Assembly (NCBI RefSeq): GCF_000383615.1
Contig: NZ_KB911584.1
Span: 284,976 to 348,975 of the forward strand
Source: Streptomyces canus 299MFChir4.1
GTDB taxonomy: Bacteria > Actinomycetota > Actinomycetes > Streptomycetales > Streptomycetaceae
Direction: 5' to 3'
Length of the DNA: 64,000 nt
Shown here: one piece after another, positions 33,618 to 46,072 of the stretch
Layout of the letters: each line of letters starts with the position of its first letter
How positions within the stretch are numbered: position 1 is the first letter of the stretch
Made by a program: the position numbers and the translations under genes
The notes under the pieces: generated by a model
What the model was told of the DNA's origin: nothing
Seen by the model: the letters and a program-made list of their open reading frames with translations, nothing else
The model's database searches: none

Positions 33618-34805
33618 TCATCCGTCTCCCTCGGCGGTACCCAGGATGCCGGGGAGAGCCTGAAGAAGCGCGTCCACTTCGTCGTCGCCGAGGTTCAGCG
33701 GCGGCATCAGCCGTACGACATCGGGGGCGGGCGCGTTCACCAGGTAACCGGCGTCCTGAGCCGCCTTCTGCACCTGCGGTGCGAGCGGCTCGGTGAGCAC
33801 GATACCCAGGAGGAGTCCCGCACCCCGGACATGGTCGATCAGCGGGTGTCCCAGGGACTCGATTCCGTCCCGCAGCTTCTCGCTCTGCCGCTTGACGTTC
33901 TCCAGCAACCCGTCGTTCTCGATGGTGTCGAGAACGGCGAGTCCCGCGGCGCACGCGACCGGGTTCCCGCCGAAGGTCGTCCCGTGCTGCCCCGGCTGGA
34001 GCAGTTCCGCGGCCCGCCCGAAGGCGACGGTCGCGCCGAGCGGCAGTCCGCCGCCGAGCTGCTTGGCGAGGGTGACCACGTCCGGCAGCACACCCTCGTG
34101 GGCCTGGTACTCGAACCAGTGTCCGGTACGGCCGATGCCGGTCTGCACCTCGTCGAGGACCAGCAGCGCGCCCTTGGCCGCCGTGATGGCCCGGGCCGCC
34201 TTGAGGTAGCCGGCCGGCGGCACCACGACACCGTTCTCGCCCTGGATGGGCTCGATGACGACGAGTGCGGTGTCCTCGGTGACCGCGGCGGCCAGGGCCT
34301 GCGCGTCGCCGTAGGGCACATGCGTGACGTCCGCGGGCAGCGGCAGGAAGGGGGTCTTCTTGGCGGGCTGGCCGGTGAGCGCGAGGGCGCCCATGGTGCG
34401 GCCGTGGAAGCCGCCCTCGGTGGCGACCATGTGGGTGCGCCCGGTCAGCCGGCCGATCTTGAAGGCGGCCTCGACGGACTCGGCGCCGGAGTTACAGAAG
34501 AAGACCTTGCCGTCCCGGCCGAAGAGCTGCAGCAGCCGCTCGGCGAGCGCCACGGTCGGCTCCGCCATGAAGAAGTTGGAGATGTGGCCGAGGGAGGCGA
34601 TCTGCCTGCTGACGGCCTCGACGATCGCCGGGTGGGCGTGGCCGAGCGCGTTGGTGGCGATGCCGCCGACGAAGTCGAGGTACTGCCTGCCCTCGCTGTC
34701 CCACACCTTGAGGCCTTCGCCGCGGACGAGAGGCAGGCGCGGGGTGCCGTAGTTGTTCATGAGCGAGCCCTGCCAGCGCTGGGTGAGCTCCTGATTGTCG
34801 GTCAT
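33618..34805 (-). CDS. Acetylornithine aminotransferase
   Basis: 395 residues, class-III PLP aminotransferase. Typical segments: [51 protein letters not shown], the PLP lysine in [16 protein letters not shown] and the [11 protein letters not shown] segment. It transfers the amino group from glutamate to N-acetylglutamate semialdehyde, giving N2-acetylornithine. Its ATG overlaps the argB stop by 4 nt. It can also act on succinyldiaminopimelate in many bacteria. Confidence 0.96.
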   Translation of the reverse strand: MTDNQELTQRWQGSLMNNYGTPRLPLVRGEGLKVWDSEGRQYLDFVGGIATNALGHAHPAIVEAVSRQIASLGHISNFFMAEPTVALAERLLQLFGRDGKVFFCNSGAESVEAAFKIGRLTGRTHMVATEGGFHGRTMGALALTGQPAKKTPFLPLPADVTHVPYGDAQALAAAVTEDTALVVIEPIQGENGVVVPPAGYLKAARAITAAKGALLVLDEVQTGIGRTGHWFEYQAHEGVLPDVVTLAKQLGGGLPLGATVAFGRAAELLQPGQHGTTFGGNPVACAAGLAVLDTIENDGLLENVKRQSEKLRDGIESLGHPLIDHVRGAGLLLGIVLTEPLAPQVQKAAQDAGYLVNAPAPDVVRLMPPLNLGDDEVDALLQALPGILGTAEGDG

Positions 34806-35706
34806 ACGGCATCCCCCTCTTGCGCGTCCGGCACGACCATCGTGCCGATGCCCTCGTCGGTGAAGATCTCCAGCAGGATCGAGTGCTGGACCCGCCCGTC
34901 GATGACCCGGGCCGTGGTCACGCCGCCTCGCACGGCGTGCAGACAGCCCTCCATCTTCGGGACCATGCCGGAGCTCAACTCCGGCAGCAGCTTCTCCAGT
35001 TGGGAAGCCGTGAGGCGGCTGATCACCTCGTCGCTGTGCGGCCAGTCCTCGTAGAGGCCCTCGACGTCCGTGAGGACCATGAGGGTTTCGGCGCCCAGAG
35101 CGGCAGCGAGTGCCGCAGCCGCCGTATCAGCATTGACGTTGTAGACATGGTGGTCGTCCTGGCTCCGGGCGATCGACGAGACGACCGGGATCCGGCCGTC
35201 GGCGAGCAGTGCCTCGATCGCGCCCGTGTCGATCTCGGTGATCTCGCCCACCCGCCCGATGTCGACCAACTCGCCGTCGATCTCGGGCTGGTGCTTGATG
35301 GCGGTGATGGTGTGGGCGTCCTCGCCGGTCAGTCCGACGGCGAGCGGCCCGTGTTCGTTGAGCAGGTTGACCAGCTCGCGCTGGACCTGCCCGGCCAGCA
35401 CCATCCGTACGACGTCCATGGCGTCCTCGGTGGTGACGCGCAGGCCGGCCTTGAACTCGCTGACGATGCCGTGCTTGTCGAGGGCCGCGCTGATCTGCGG
35501 GCCGCCGCCGTGCACGACGACCGGCTTGAGCCCGGCGTGGTGCAGGAACACGACGTCCTGGGCGAAGGCGGCTTTCAGGTCCTCGTCGATCATGGCGTTG
35601 CCGCCGAACTTGATGACGACGGTCTTGCCGTTGTGGCGGACCAGCCAGGGCAGCGCCTCAATGAGGATCTGGGCCTTGGGGAGCGCGGTGTGCTTTCGCG
35701 TGGTGC

Positions 35707-35710
<4 letters not shown>
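34802..35710 (-). CDS. Acetylglutamate kinase
   Basis: 302 residues from ATG at 35710. Typical kinase motifs: [60 protein letters not shown] and [16 protein letters not shown]. It phosphorylates N-acetylglutamate, the second committed step and usually the feedback point for arginine. The ATG overlaps the argJ stop by 4 nt. Frames extending past 35710 run into argJ and are not used. Confidence 0.96.
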
Positions 35711-37975
<2,265 letters not shown>

Positions 37976-37978
<3 letters not shown>

Positions 37979-40597
37979 CGCCCTCCGTCGGCGCACGGCC
38001 CCGAACACCCCGAGCCCGGCGAGAACCGCGAGGGAACCGCCCCCGACCGCCGTACCGAGGCGCAGGCCGGGCGGACGGAAAGCGCAGGTGACACCGGTCG
38101 AGCCGGCGTCCAGCGGTACGGCGATCAGCCCGTGGTACTGCTTCGCGGGTACGAGGGCCGCGTCACCGGCGGCGCAGCGCCAGCCGGCGATGCGGGGCGC
38201 GGCCACGACGGCGACGCCCCTGCTGCCCGCCGGGAGCTCGGCCCGGATCGTGCCGCCGGAGCCGGAGACGGTCACCCGGGTGGCTCCGGTGGCCCGGAGC
38301 TGCCGTACGGCGGTGTGCAGGCGCCCGGTGTCCAGGCAGCCGACCGCCTGGTCCGGCACGACGCCCAGGCGGCTCGCGGACAGCTCGATCGTGAGGCGCC
38401 CGGAGTCCGGGACCGTGCCGAGCCGCTCCATCGCGGCGATCTTGGTGAGGGGCCGCCAGTCGGCCCGGAACCGTCCCGTCAGACCGTGGGCCGAGGGCCC
38501 GGCGAGCCGCGCGGTGCCCGCGAAGTACGGCGCCCAGAGGTAGACCTCGCTGCCCGCCCGGCACCGGGCGGTGATCGTCGCCTTTCCCCCCACCCGCACG
38601 CCCCGGCGCCGGTCGGTGCTGCGGTCCGCGTCCTTCCCGGCGGCGTTGAGCACGGTGATGTGCGGCAGGGTGTAGACACGGGCGCCCAGCAGCAGTTCCT
38701 GGTTGCGGTACGGCGACGGACCGAAGGCACCGGTCGCGGCGGAGGGCCGTACCGTCACCAGGGGCGGGACGTCCTCGCGGGTCACGGTCTCCCCGGTGCC
38801 GTCCTGCGGGAACCAGTTCTGGTGCGGGTCCGGCGGGGAGTGCACCCGGGCGCCGACGGAGAAGATCGCGTCAGTGACCGCGTTGTCCAGGCTCTGGAGA
38901 CTCCGGCCGCCGGACGTCCAGCCGCCGCCGAGGGCGGTGAGCGTACTGCTGAGCACGGCCGAGGTGTGGCTGCTGTAGTACTGGGCGCCCTGCCCGCCGA
39001 CCTCCAGCGGGTCGTTGCCCACGGTCTGCTCGCGGCCCGGGTCGGTGCGGTAGCGGGGCCAGCCGTCGGCCTGCGCGATCACGTCCGCCTGGTCCTGCTG
39101 CCGACGGCCCCAGGGCGCGTAGTCGTCCATGTGCCCGAACCGCATCCGGGTGGCCACGGCGTCGGTGGCGGTCGCCTCGCCCAGCTGCGCTCCGACGAGC
39201 AGTACGGCGGCCAGCGCTGCCGGGGCCATGCGCAGCACGGGCCGCGCACGGCCCAGCAGGACCAGACCGAGCAGCGCGCCCACGGCCGCCGTCAGGAACA
39301 CCGGCCAGGCGAACGAACGGACCAGCTGGCTGCCGCTCGCGACGAGGGCGATCAGCGCGAGCAGTCCGCCCGCCGCGCCCACTGCCCGCAGGTCGAGGGG
39401 ACCGTAGGAGAGCGCGTGCCAGGCAGCGATCACCAGCAGGGCGCACACCACGAAGGTCTGGCGGTAGGAAGTGCCCTGCGGCTCGGCGAAGGCGTGCCAC
39501 ATCAGATGGGTCGGACCCCACTGCATCGACAGGGTCACGACGACCACCAGCAGCGTCCACCCGGCGCGCACCCGGCGCGGAGCCGCGCGGTGGAAGGGCA
39601 GGGCGAGCGCGAGCAGCAGTGCCGTGGTGCCCACGAAGAGCGCCGGGGAGCCGAAGCTGTACGTCGTCGGCAGCAGCCGGGCCACCAGGTCCTCCGTGCC
39701 CACCGGCGCGAAGTGCGTGAACCGGCCCTCGGAGGCGTGCGCGCTGCCGAAGTAGACGACCGTCACCAGGGGTGCGGCCAGGCCCATGCCGAGGGCGAAG
39801 GTCAGGACGGCCCGGCCCGCCGCGGTGAGCCTGCGGCGGCGCGGCAGGTCGGCCAACCACAGCCGCAGCAGGAACACCAGAGCGGCGGCGAGGGTGGCCA
39901 TGTAGGCCGTGTAGAAGTTGGCGACCCAGGCGGCCGTCACCACGAGCACCGCGACGAGCGGGCGGCGGCCGCTCAGGACCCACTCGCCGACCAGGCAGAG
40001 CAGGGGCAGGGCGATCAGTCCGTCGAGCCACATGAGGTTGTACGAGGCGGTCGCCACGGTCCAGCCGCACAGGGCGTAGGACGCGCCCAGCAGGCCCGCC
40101 GCCCACCAGCGCCCCGGACGCAGCCTCAGCAGCAGCCAGGCCATGGCGGCAGCGGCGCACGCGATCTTCAGCACGGTGATCACGTACACCGCGAGATCGA
40201 TCTCGTCCCGTGGGAACACCGCCACGAGCAGCGCGAACGGGCTGGTGAGGTAGGTGCCGAGGTCGGGCAGGAAGCTGGTGCCGAACCCCGACTGCCAGTT
40301 GACCAGGAGTCCGCCGGTGGCCCGCCCGTGCAGCAGGTCCCACAGGTGCGCGTGGAACGGCACGTACTGGTTGCCCAGGTCGTTGATGTTCCGGGTGCGC
40401 GGCCCGAAGGGGTAGCTGCGGGCGACGGCGTCGGCCGCGCAGAGCACGACGACGGTGAGCGCCGCCGCGAGCAGGGCGGCCCGCGCCGGTCCCGGCGGCG
40501 GGGCCGGGGCAGTACTGGTCGCCCGGTCGTCCCTGACGTCGTCCGCGGTCCTCGGTTCGGGCGGGACGGTCGATCGCACCCTTTGTCCGCTGGTCAA
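37976..40597 (-). CDS. YfhO-family multi-pass membrane protein, probable glycosyltransferase-like
   Basis: About 873 residues from TTG at 40597 (GGGGG 6 nt upstream); GTG at 40579 is an alternative. About 12 or more transmembrane helices fill residues 30-520. Early motifs such as YPFGPRTRNINDLGNQYVPFHAHLWDLL and LVNWQSGFGTSFLPDLGTYLTSPFALL match the YfhO family, which shares a GT-C-like fold. A large extracytoplasmic C-terminal domain follows (about 530-840), then a final helix and basic tail (VFGAVRRRRA). In some bacteria YfhO proteins decorate cell-wall polymers with sugars; that role here is only inferred. Confidence 0.82.
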
Positions 40598-40762
40598 TTC
40601 AAGCCCCCGTCCGGGGCGTTCACCCCGTGCGTTGTCACTGCGTCGATTTAGACAGGGGGTGCATACGGTTGGTTGTCCGACCGCCGATGGCGGTGAAGTG
40701 AATTCCGTGCGACCCGCAGGCGACGGTGGCTGAGGGGAACCGTACGGGCAGAGGGAGCTGAC

Positions 40763-41200
40763 ATGAGCGAGAGCACCACCCGCGAGGAGCGCTTCGCGCG
40801 GGGCCTGGAGATGCTGGGCAGCGTCAACCCCGAGGTGGGACAGGTGGTCGTCGACTCGCTCGCCGACATCAGCCCGGAGATGGGCCACCAGGTCATCGCC
40901 TGGGGATTCGGCGAGATCTACGCGCGGCCACAACTCGCGCCTCGTGACCGCCAGTTGGTCACCCTGGGCATGCTCACCGCGCTCGGCGGCTGTGAGGCCC
41001 AGCTGGAGGTGCACATCAACACGGCCCTGAACGTGGGCCTGACCCCCGAGCAGATCGTCGAGGCGCTGTTGCAGTCGGCCGGCTATTGCGGCTTCCCGAG
41101 GGCCCTCAACGCCACGGCGGTGGCGAAGAAGGTCTTCGGCGAGCGGGGGCTGCTGCCCGTCGGACAGCAGCCCGCCGACCCGTCGGCTACCTCTGCCTGA
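40763..41200 (+). CDS. Carboxymuconolactone decarboxylase-family protein
   Basis: 145 residues with GGGAG 5 nt before the ATG. The helical CMD/AhpD-like fold is indicated by RDRQLVTLGMLTALGGCEAQLEVHINTALNVGLTPEQIVEALLQSAGYCGFPRALNA. One cysteine lies in GGCEAQ, but the CxxC of AhpD is absent, so peroxidase activity like AhpD is unlikely. It could be a decarboxylase or a small detoxifying enzyme. It overlaps the 3' end of the convergent GH51 gene by 14 nt. Confidence 0.85.
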   Translation: MSESTTREERFARGLEMLGSVNPEVGQVVVDSLADISPEMGHQVIAWGFGEIYARPQLAPRDRQLVTLGMLTALGGCEAQLEVHINTALNVGLTPEQIVEALLQSAGYCGFPRALNATAVAKKVFGERGLLPVGQQPADPSATSA

Positions 41201-43664
41201 TCCTCAGGAAGGTGACCGAGTTCGCCGGGAAGGTGTACGAGAACTTCCCGGCGACCCCGTCGAAGGTGGACCTCACCGGGGCGACCGCGGTCGACGTCTC
41301 GCTGTTCACGGCGTCCGGGGCGGCCGACAGGGTGGTCACCCGGGCCCTGGACGCCACCTTGGCGCGGCCCAGGTCGATCGCCGTACGGGCCGCCGAGTCC
41401 TGGGCGTTGACGACCTTGACGATCAGGTCACCGGTCTTCTGATCCAAGGTGGCGACCTGGCGGAACGGCTCGGCCGGCTTGTCGTCGGTGAAGCCGCCCC
41501 ACTCCTGTCCGTCGAGGTAGAGGGTCACCTGGCGGCCGCGCACCTTGACGTCGATGTCGTAGGCACGGCCGGTCTCGACGGATCCGGCCTTGGAGATCAG
41601 CGTCGACTTGCCGCCGTCCACGGCCTGTTCGACGGCGGTCTGGGTGTTGTTCCAGCCGCCGATGTTCCACCAGTAGTAGTTGCCGGTGTCCTTGACGCCG
41701 AAGGCGACGAGGAAGCCCTCCTTGCCGGCCTTCTTGGTGGCCTTCACCTTCAGGTCGTAGTCGTGCCAGGACGGGTCGCCGGCCGAGACCATGGTGTTCT
41801 CGGCGTTCACGTCGCTCTGCACGTACTGCCCGTCCTGGACGCTCCAGCTGCCCGCGCCGGTGTGGGTCCACTGCGAGGCGCCGGAGGAGAAGTCGTCGGT
41901 GAGCAGCGCCCGGCCGTCGGCGTCCGTGACCTTCACGTCGTCGTACGCCGCCGTCGTCGCCCAGGTCGACAGGCCCACGGCGCCGGTGATCGGGGCGAGC
42001 AGTGAGGGCGTTGCGGTGGCCGTCGAGGGCACCACGCGGTCGCCGACGTTGTTCATGAACAGTTTCTGGACCTCGTAGTTGGCGGAGTTCCAGGAGGCGT
42101 GGTTGTTGAACCAGATCAGGTCCGGGCGCCACTGGACGTAGTCCTCGTTGGCGAACAGCGGGGCGTAGGAGGCGAGTTTGACGACATCGGCGTTGCGCTC
42201 CAGACCGGTCATGAACGCGGCCTCGGTGAGGCCGTTCTTGAAGGTGTTGCCCCGGGAGGCGTACTCGCCGAGGAAGACCTTCGGGCCGTTCCTGTCGTAG
42301 GAGTCGTAGCGGTCGTTGTTCTGGAGGAACCACCGCGTGCTCTTGTAGTAGTGCTCGTCGACCATGTCGACCTTGGCGTCCTTGTTGAGTTGCCAGGCCG
42401 TGTCGAAGGTCGTACCGGAGTCGTCCGGGCCGGAGTTGGAGATCACCTGGACGTCCGGGTACTTCGCCTCGATGGCGGCGCGGAACTCCTTGAACCGGGC
42501 GAAGAACTCGTCGGGCAGGTTCTCCTCGTTGCCGACCTCGATGTGGGTGAGGTGGAAGGGCTCGGGGTGGCCCATCTTCGCCCGCGCCTTGCCCCACTTG
42601 GAGCTCGCCGGGCCGTTGGCGAACTCGATGAGGTCGAGGGTGTCCTGGATGTGCCGCTTGAGGAGGGCCTCGTCGACGACGGCCTTGTTCTGGCCGCAGC
42701 CGGTGACGAGGGCGGGGACGACGGGCAGCGGCATGGCGCCGATGTCCTCGGCGAGACGGAAGTACTCGTAGTAGCCGAGGCCGTAACTCTGGTTGTAGCC
42801 CCAGAAGTTGGCATTGGTCGCGCGCTGCTCGACCGGGCCGACGGTGTCCTTCCACTGGTACGAGCGCTTGCGCTGCCAGCCGGAGGCCTGGCTGTAGTCC
42901 TCCATGGACCCCGTGTTGACCAGGCAGCCGCCGGGGAAGCGCACGAAGCCCGGGTGCAGGGCGGCGATCTTCTCTGCGAGGTCCTTGCGCAGGCCGTTGG
43001 GCTCACCCCGGTAGGTGTCGCGCGGGAAGAGGGAGACCATGTCGAGGGCGGCCGCGGCGGAGGAGGCCACGGTGAGGCGGCCGTGGGAGCTGGTCCTCGT
43101 GGCGGTGAGGGTGACCTTGTACCGGGCCCAGCCGCTCTTGGTCACGGTCACCCTGCGGGCGGTGGCGAGTGTGCCGTCGGCGTCCTGGAGGGAGATCGTG
43201 AGGGCCGCCCCCGCGTCTGCGCGGGCCCACACCGAGAAGTCGTACTTCTTGCCCTCGTCGACGTGGATGCCGGTGTTGTATCCGGCGTTGGTGACGGATG
43301 AACCGGCGGCCAGGGAGAGGTAGTTGCGGTTGCGTTCGTTGAGGCGGCCGTCGTCGTTCAGGACCTGGGCCGTGCCGTCGACCGTCCAGGAGGTCAGCGG
43401 GGTGTACGAGGAGTTGTCGGCGCTCGCGTACTCGAAGGACCGGTTCTGCACGAGCTCGGCGTACAGACCGCCGTCCGCGGCCCGGTTGATGTCCTCGAAG
43501 AAGACGCCGTACATCGTGTCGTCGATCTTCGCGCCCTTGGCGGCCGGGTCGACGGTGATCGTGTAGTCGGTGACGTCCTCGGCATGGGCGGGGGCGGGGA
43601 CCAGACCGGCGGCCACCAGGAAGGCGGTGGCGCTGAGACCGAGTCTCCAGCGGGTGCGTGACAT
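41187..43664 (-). CDS. Secreted GH51 alpha-L-arabinofuranosidase
   Basis: 825 residues from ATG at 43664 with CGGAG upstream. Sec signal peptide RLGLSATAFLVAAGLVPAPAHA. The GH51 region includes KIDDTMYGVFFEDINRAADGGLYAELVQNRSFE, GFVRFPGGCLVNTGSMEDY, the acid/base Glu in THIEVGNEENLPDEFF and the nucleophile Glu in PKVFLGEYAS. A carbohydrate-binding-like insert follows the N-terminal part (about 75-205), and a LamG/concanavalin-like domain (about 615-755: LLTDDFSSGASQWTHTG) sits before the final beta domain. It releases arabinose from plant arabinoxylan or arabinan. No sugar transporter or regulator is adjacent. Confidence 0.92.
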   Translation of the reverse strand: MSRTRWRLGLSATAFLVAAGLVPAPAHAEDVTDYTITVDPAAKGAKIDDTMYGVFFEDINRAADGGLYAELVQNRSFEYASADNSSYTPLTSWTVDGTAQVLNDDGRLNERNRNYLSLAAGSSVTNAGYNTGIHVDEGKKYDFSVWARADAGAALTISLQDADGTLATARRVTVTKSGWARYKVTLTATRTSSHGRLTVASSAAAALDMVSLFPRDTYRGEPNGLRKDLAEKIAALHPGFVRFPGGCLVNTGSMEDYSQASGWQRKRSYQWKDTVGPVEQRATNANFWGYNQSYGLGYYEYFRLAEDIGAMPLPVVPALVTGCGQNKAVVDEALLKRHIQDTLDLIEFANGPASSKWGKARAKMGHPEPFHLTHIEVGNEENLPDEFFARFKEFRAAIEAKYPDVQVISNSGPDDSGTTFDTAWQLNKDAKVDMVDEHYYKSTRWFLQNNDRYDSYDRNGPKVFLGEYASRGNTFKNGLTEAAFMTGLERNADVVKLASYAPLFANEDYVQWRPDLIWFNNHASWNSANYEVQKLFMNNVGDRVVPSTATATPSLLAPITGAVGLSTWATTAAYDDVKVTDADGRALLTDDFSSGASQWTHTGAGSWSVQDGQYVQSDVNAENTMVSAGDPSWHDYDLKVKATKKAGKEGFLVAFGVKDTGNYYWWNIGGWNNTQTAVEQAVDGGKSTLISKAGSVETGRAYDIDVKVRGRQVTLYLDGQEWGGFTDDKPAEPFRQVATLDQKTGDLIVKVVNAQDSAARTAIDLGRAKVASRARVTTLSAAPDAVNSETSTAVAPVRSTFDGVAGKFSYTFPANSVTFLRIRQR

Positions 43665-43802
43665 GGATGCTCCGCGGCTCTCTGTCGAAGGCGACGTTCG
43701 AAATATCAAACGATGATCCGTACTTCGAACGGCAAGATAGGGAGGGTGATCCGTAGCGTCAACGGGTCGCGCGGTTTCGAAAGTGTCGGAGGGCAGGGGC
43801 GG

Positions 43803-44273
43803 ATGGGCGGGTTCTGGCCAGTGACGGATCTGCTGGGATACCTGGCCGGGAGCTGGCGGACCGAGCGAACGGTGCGGGATCTGGCGAGCGGGGACGAGGG
43901 ACGGTTCTCCGGTACGACGGCTTTCGGCCGACTGGAGACCGGCGGGCTGCTGTCCCAGGAGTCGGGCGTCTTCGTCTGGCAGGACGTCCCCCGCCCCGCG
44001 GAACGGACCCTGCGCTTCCTGCCGGGCGGGACACCGGGTGCGGCGGACGTCCGCTTCTCCGACGGGCGCCCCTTCCACGACCTCGACCTGACATCCGGCC
44101 ACCATGTCGCCGACCACCCCTGCGCGGCCGACCTCTACCGCGGCGAGTTCACCGTCCTGGACGCGGACCACTGGCGCACGGTGTGGCGGGTCGGCGGCCC
44201 GGCGAAGGACCTGGTCCTGACGACCGACTACACGCGCGGGAACCCCGGCATCGGCTACACGCGCGTGGGGTGA
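43803..44273 (+). CDS. DUF6314-like protein
   Basis: 156 residues from ATG at 43803 with GGAGGGCAGGGG upstream; the frame is open to 43713, but the added part is weak. The opening LLGYLAGSWRTERTVRDLASGDEGRFSGTTAFGR and the later RFLPGGTPGAADVRFSDGRPFHDLDLTSGHHVADHPCAADLYRGEF suggest a lipocalin-like beta-barrel, the pattern I associate with DUF6314. No signal or membrane segment. Function unknown. It overlaps the convergent phosphatase-like gene by 19 nt. Confidence 0.8.
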   Translation: MGGFWPVTDLLGYLAGSWRTERTVRDLASGDEGRFSGTTAFGRLETGGLLSQESGVFVWQDVPRPAERTLRFLPGGTPGAADVRFSDGRPFHDLDLTSGHHVADHPCAADLYRGEFTVLDADHWRTVWRVGGPAKDLVLTTDYTRGNPGIGYTRVG

Positions 44274-44848
44274 GCCGGTGCGCCCTCGAAACGCAGGTTC
44301 CACCGGCCGGCCCTGCCGGTGACCGTGGTCGCCGACAGCGGACGTACGTCGATGTTCCAGTAGGTCGACGGCGGCGCCTTCAGCGCGTACACGAGCGCGG
44401 CACGGACCACGGCGGGCTCCGCGACGGCGACGACACGGCCGCCGTCCTCGACGGGCCGGGTGTCGAGCCAGTTTCCGACGCGGGTGATGAAGTCGAGCAG
44501 CGACTCGCCGCCGTGCGGAGTCGCCCGCGGGTCGGCGAGCCAGGCGTCCACGGCCTCCGGCTCGCGGGCCATCGCCTCGCCGAGGGTCAGCCCGCGCCAG
44601 CGCCCCATGCCACAGTCGCGCAGGCCGAGTTGGACCAACGGGGAGTAGCCGAGGGCATCCCCCGTGGCGCGGCTGCGGGGCGTGGGTGAGCAGTACCGCA
44701 GTTCGGCCGCCGCGAGCGGCAGAAGGTCGGGCGCCACGCCCAGCACCTCGTCCCAGCCGGCCTGGTCGAGCGGACGGTCGTCCTCGAACCGCTCGGCGAG
44801 CAGCGAGGAACTGCGCGCGGCGGCGACGAACGTGACCCGAAGTTGCAT
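44255..44848 (-). CDS. Histidine-phosphatase-superfamily-like protein
   Basis: 197 residues from ATG at 44848. It resembles the phosphoglycerate-mutase/histidine phosphatase fold: YCSPTPRSRATGDALG (usual SxxxRAxxTA position), LRDCGMGRWRGLTLGEAMAREPEAVDAWLADPRATPHGGESLLDFITRVGNWLD and VVAVAEPAVVRAALVYAL. The usual RHG catalytic motif at the N-terminus reads VTFVAAARSSSLL, and the second histidine position reads AEPAVV. Both catalytic histidines therefore seem lost, and it may be a pseudo-enzyme. Weak ribosome-binding site. Confidence 0.75.
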   Translation of the reverse strand: MQLRVTFVAAARSSSLLAERFEDDRPLDQAGWDEVLGVAPDLLPLAAAELRYCSPTPRSRATGDALGYSPLVQLGLRDCGMGRWRGLTLGEAMAREPEAVDAWLADPRATPHGGESLLDFITRVGNWLDTRPVEDGGRVVAVAEPAVVRAALVYALKAPPSTYWNIDVRPLSATTVTGRAGRWNLRFEGAPAHPTRV

Positions 44849-44921
44849 GCGGCGATCGTGAGCCGCGAAAGTGCGCAGGTCAAGAGGCGTTACCGGGGAG
44901 TTACCCAGGGTGCCCCGGGGC

Positions 44922-45362
44922 TCACTGCCCGAAGACGAGCGCCATCCAGAGATCCGGTTCGGCCAGCGGCGCGAACCCGAGCTTCTCGTACACCCCGTGG
45001 GCGTCCTGGGTGGCGAGCAGAACACGCCGGAGGCCGTAGGGCCGCAGGTGCTCGCGCACGGCCCCGACCAGCGCCGTACCGATCCCCTCGCCCCGCACCG
45101 ACCGGTCCACGTACACATCGCACAGCCAGGCGAAAGTTGCCATATCGGTGATCACCCGCGCATAGGCCACCTGATCCCCCGATTCCACCGCGTACACCCC
45201 GAAGTTGAGCGATCCGGCGATCGCCCGGTCGTGCTTCTCCCGCGGCCGCCCGGTCGCCCAGTACGAGTCGGTCGACAGCCACTGGTGCACCCGCTCGGCG
45301 TCGATGCGGTCGGGGTCGGTGGAGATCTCGTAGCCCTCGGCGAGGGGCGGGATGTCGGTCAT
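44922..45362 (-). CDS. GNAT-family N-acetyltransferase
   Basis: 146 residues from ATG at 45362; a GTG at 45383 is in frame. The acetyl-CoA loop reads LCDVYVDRSVRGEGIGTALVGAVREHLRPYGLRRVLLATQDAHGVYEKLGFAPL, with R-x-x-G-x-G and YEKLGF in the normal places. The start ISTDPDRIDAERVHQWLSTDSYW matches a common small-GNAT subfamily in bacteria. Substrate unknown. It is separated by 73 nt from the phosphatase-like gene and divergent from the DUF6461-like gene. Confidence 0.87.
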   Translation of the reverse strand: MTDIPPLAEGYEISTDPDRIDAERVHQWLSTDSYWATGRPREKHDRAIAGSLNFGVYAVESGDQVAYARVITDMATFAWLCDVYVDRSVRGEGIGTALVGAVREHLRPYGLRRVLLATQDAHGVYEKLGFAPLAEPDLWMALVFGQ

Positions 45363-45445
45363 GCCGGGAGATTCCCAGGCCACGAGCGCGGACGTCGAAC
45401 GGTTTTCCCGCGGGCGTTGTCAGTGCCGGGTGCGATGCTGCGGAC

Positions 45446-46072
45446 ATGACGGGGATGACGACCGCCACGGACTACGCGTGGCTGAGGGAGCGGTACGAGT
45501 TCCTCATGGAGGCGTACTGCGTGACGCTGGTCAGGGACATCACGCCCGAGGGACTGCTCGCGGAGTTGGGAGCCGACGGTCGGAGCCGGATCGTCGGCGT
45601 GGACGGACTGAGCGGACCGTCGTACGAGGCAGCCGGCCCCTTCCGGCTGTTCGTCGGGGCCACGGCGTTGGACGGCTGGACACTGATGGTCGAGTTCAAC
45701 GGCTACCTCGGCATCACCGACGAGGCCATGCTGCCCGTCTCGCGGGGGCGCAGAGTGGTCTCGCAGTTCCTCAACGTCAACGCCGTGGACCGCTTCTGCT
45801 GGTACGAAGACGGCGATCTGCACCTGCACTTCGAGCCCCTGTTCGCCGACGCGCGGTTCGGCAGCCGGCCGGACGAACTCCTCACCGAGATGCGGGAGTC
45901 GGGCTTCGACCTGGCCGAGCGCGACGAGGACGGCGACCACGACGCCTATTACGAGACCCTGACCGGGGCCTCCTTCGCCCTCGCCCATCGCCTCACCGGC
46001 ATACGCCTGACACCGGAGCTCTTCGCCCACGCCGAGTTCCTGTGCGCGGTCGCACCGGTACCGCGCGGCTAG
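45446..46072 (+). CDS. DUF6461-like hypothetical protein
   Basis: 208 residues, acidic, no signal or membrane segment. Sequence marks: YEFLMEAYCVTLVRDITPEGLLAELGAD, FVGATALDGWTLMVEFNGYLGITDEAMLPVSRGRRVVSQFLNVNAVDRFCWYEDGDLHLHFEPLFA and the C-terminal GASFALAHRLTGIRLTPELF. I associate this pattern with DUF6461, common in Streptomyces and of unknown function. Its TAG stop shares CTAG with the stop of the convergent MocR gene (4-nt overlap). Confidence 0.78.
   Translation: MTGMTTATDYAWLRERYEFLMEAYCVTLVRDITPEGLLAELGADGRSRIVGVDGLSGPSYEAAGPFRLFVGATALDGWTLMVEFNGYLGITDEAMLPVSRGRRVVSQFLNVNAVDRFCWYEDGDLHLHFEPLFADARFGSRPDELLTEMRESGFDLAERDEDGDHDAYYETLTGASFALAHRLTGIRLTPELFAHAEFLCAVAPVPRG

Noticed and set aside
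38132..40651. An 839-codon open frame opposite the YfhO-like gene
   Set aside because: Low-complexity Arg/Gly/Glu sequence without motifs; the minus-strand frame shows transmembrane helices and family motifs.
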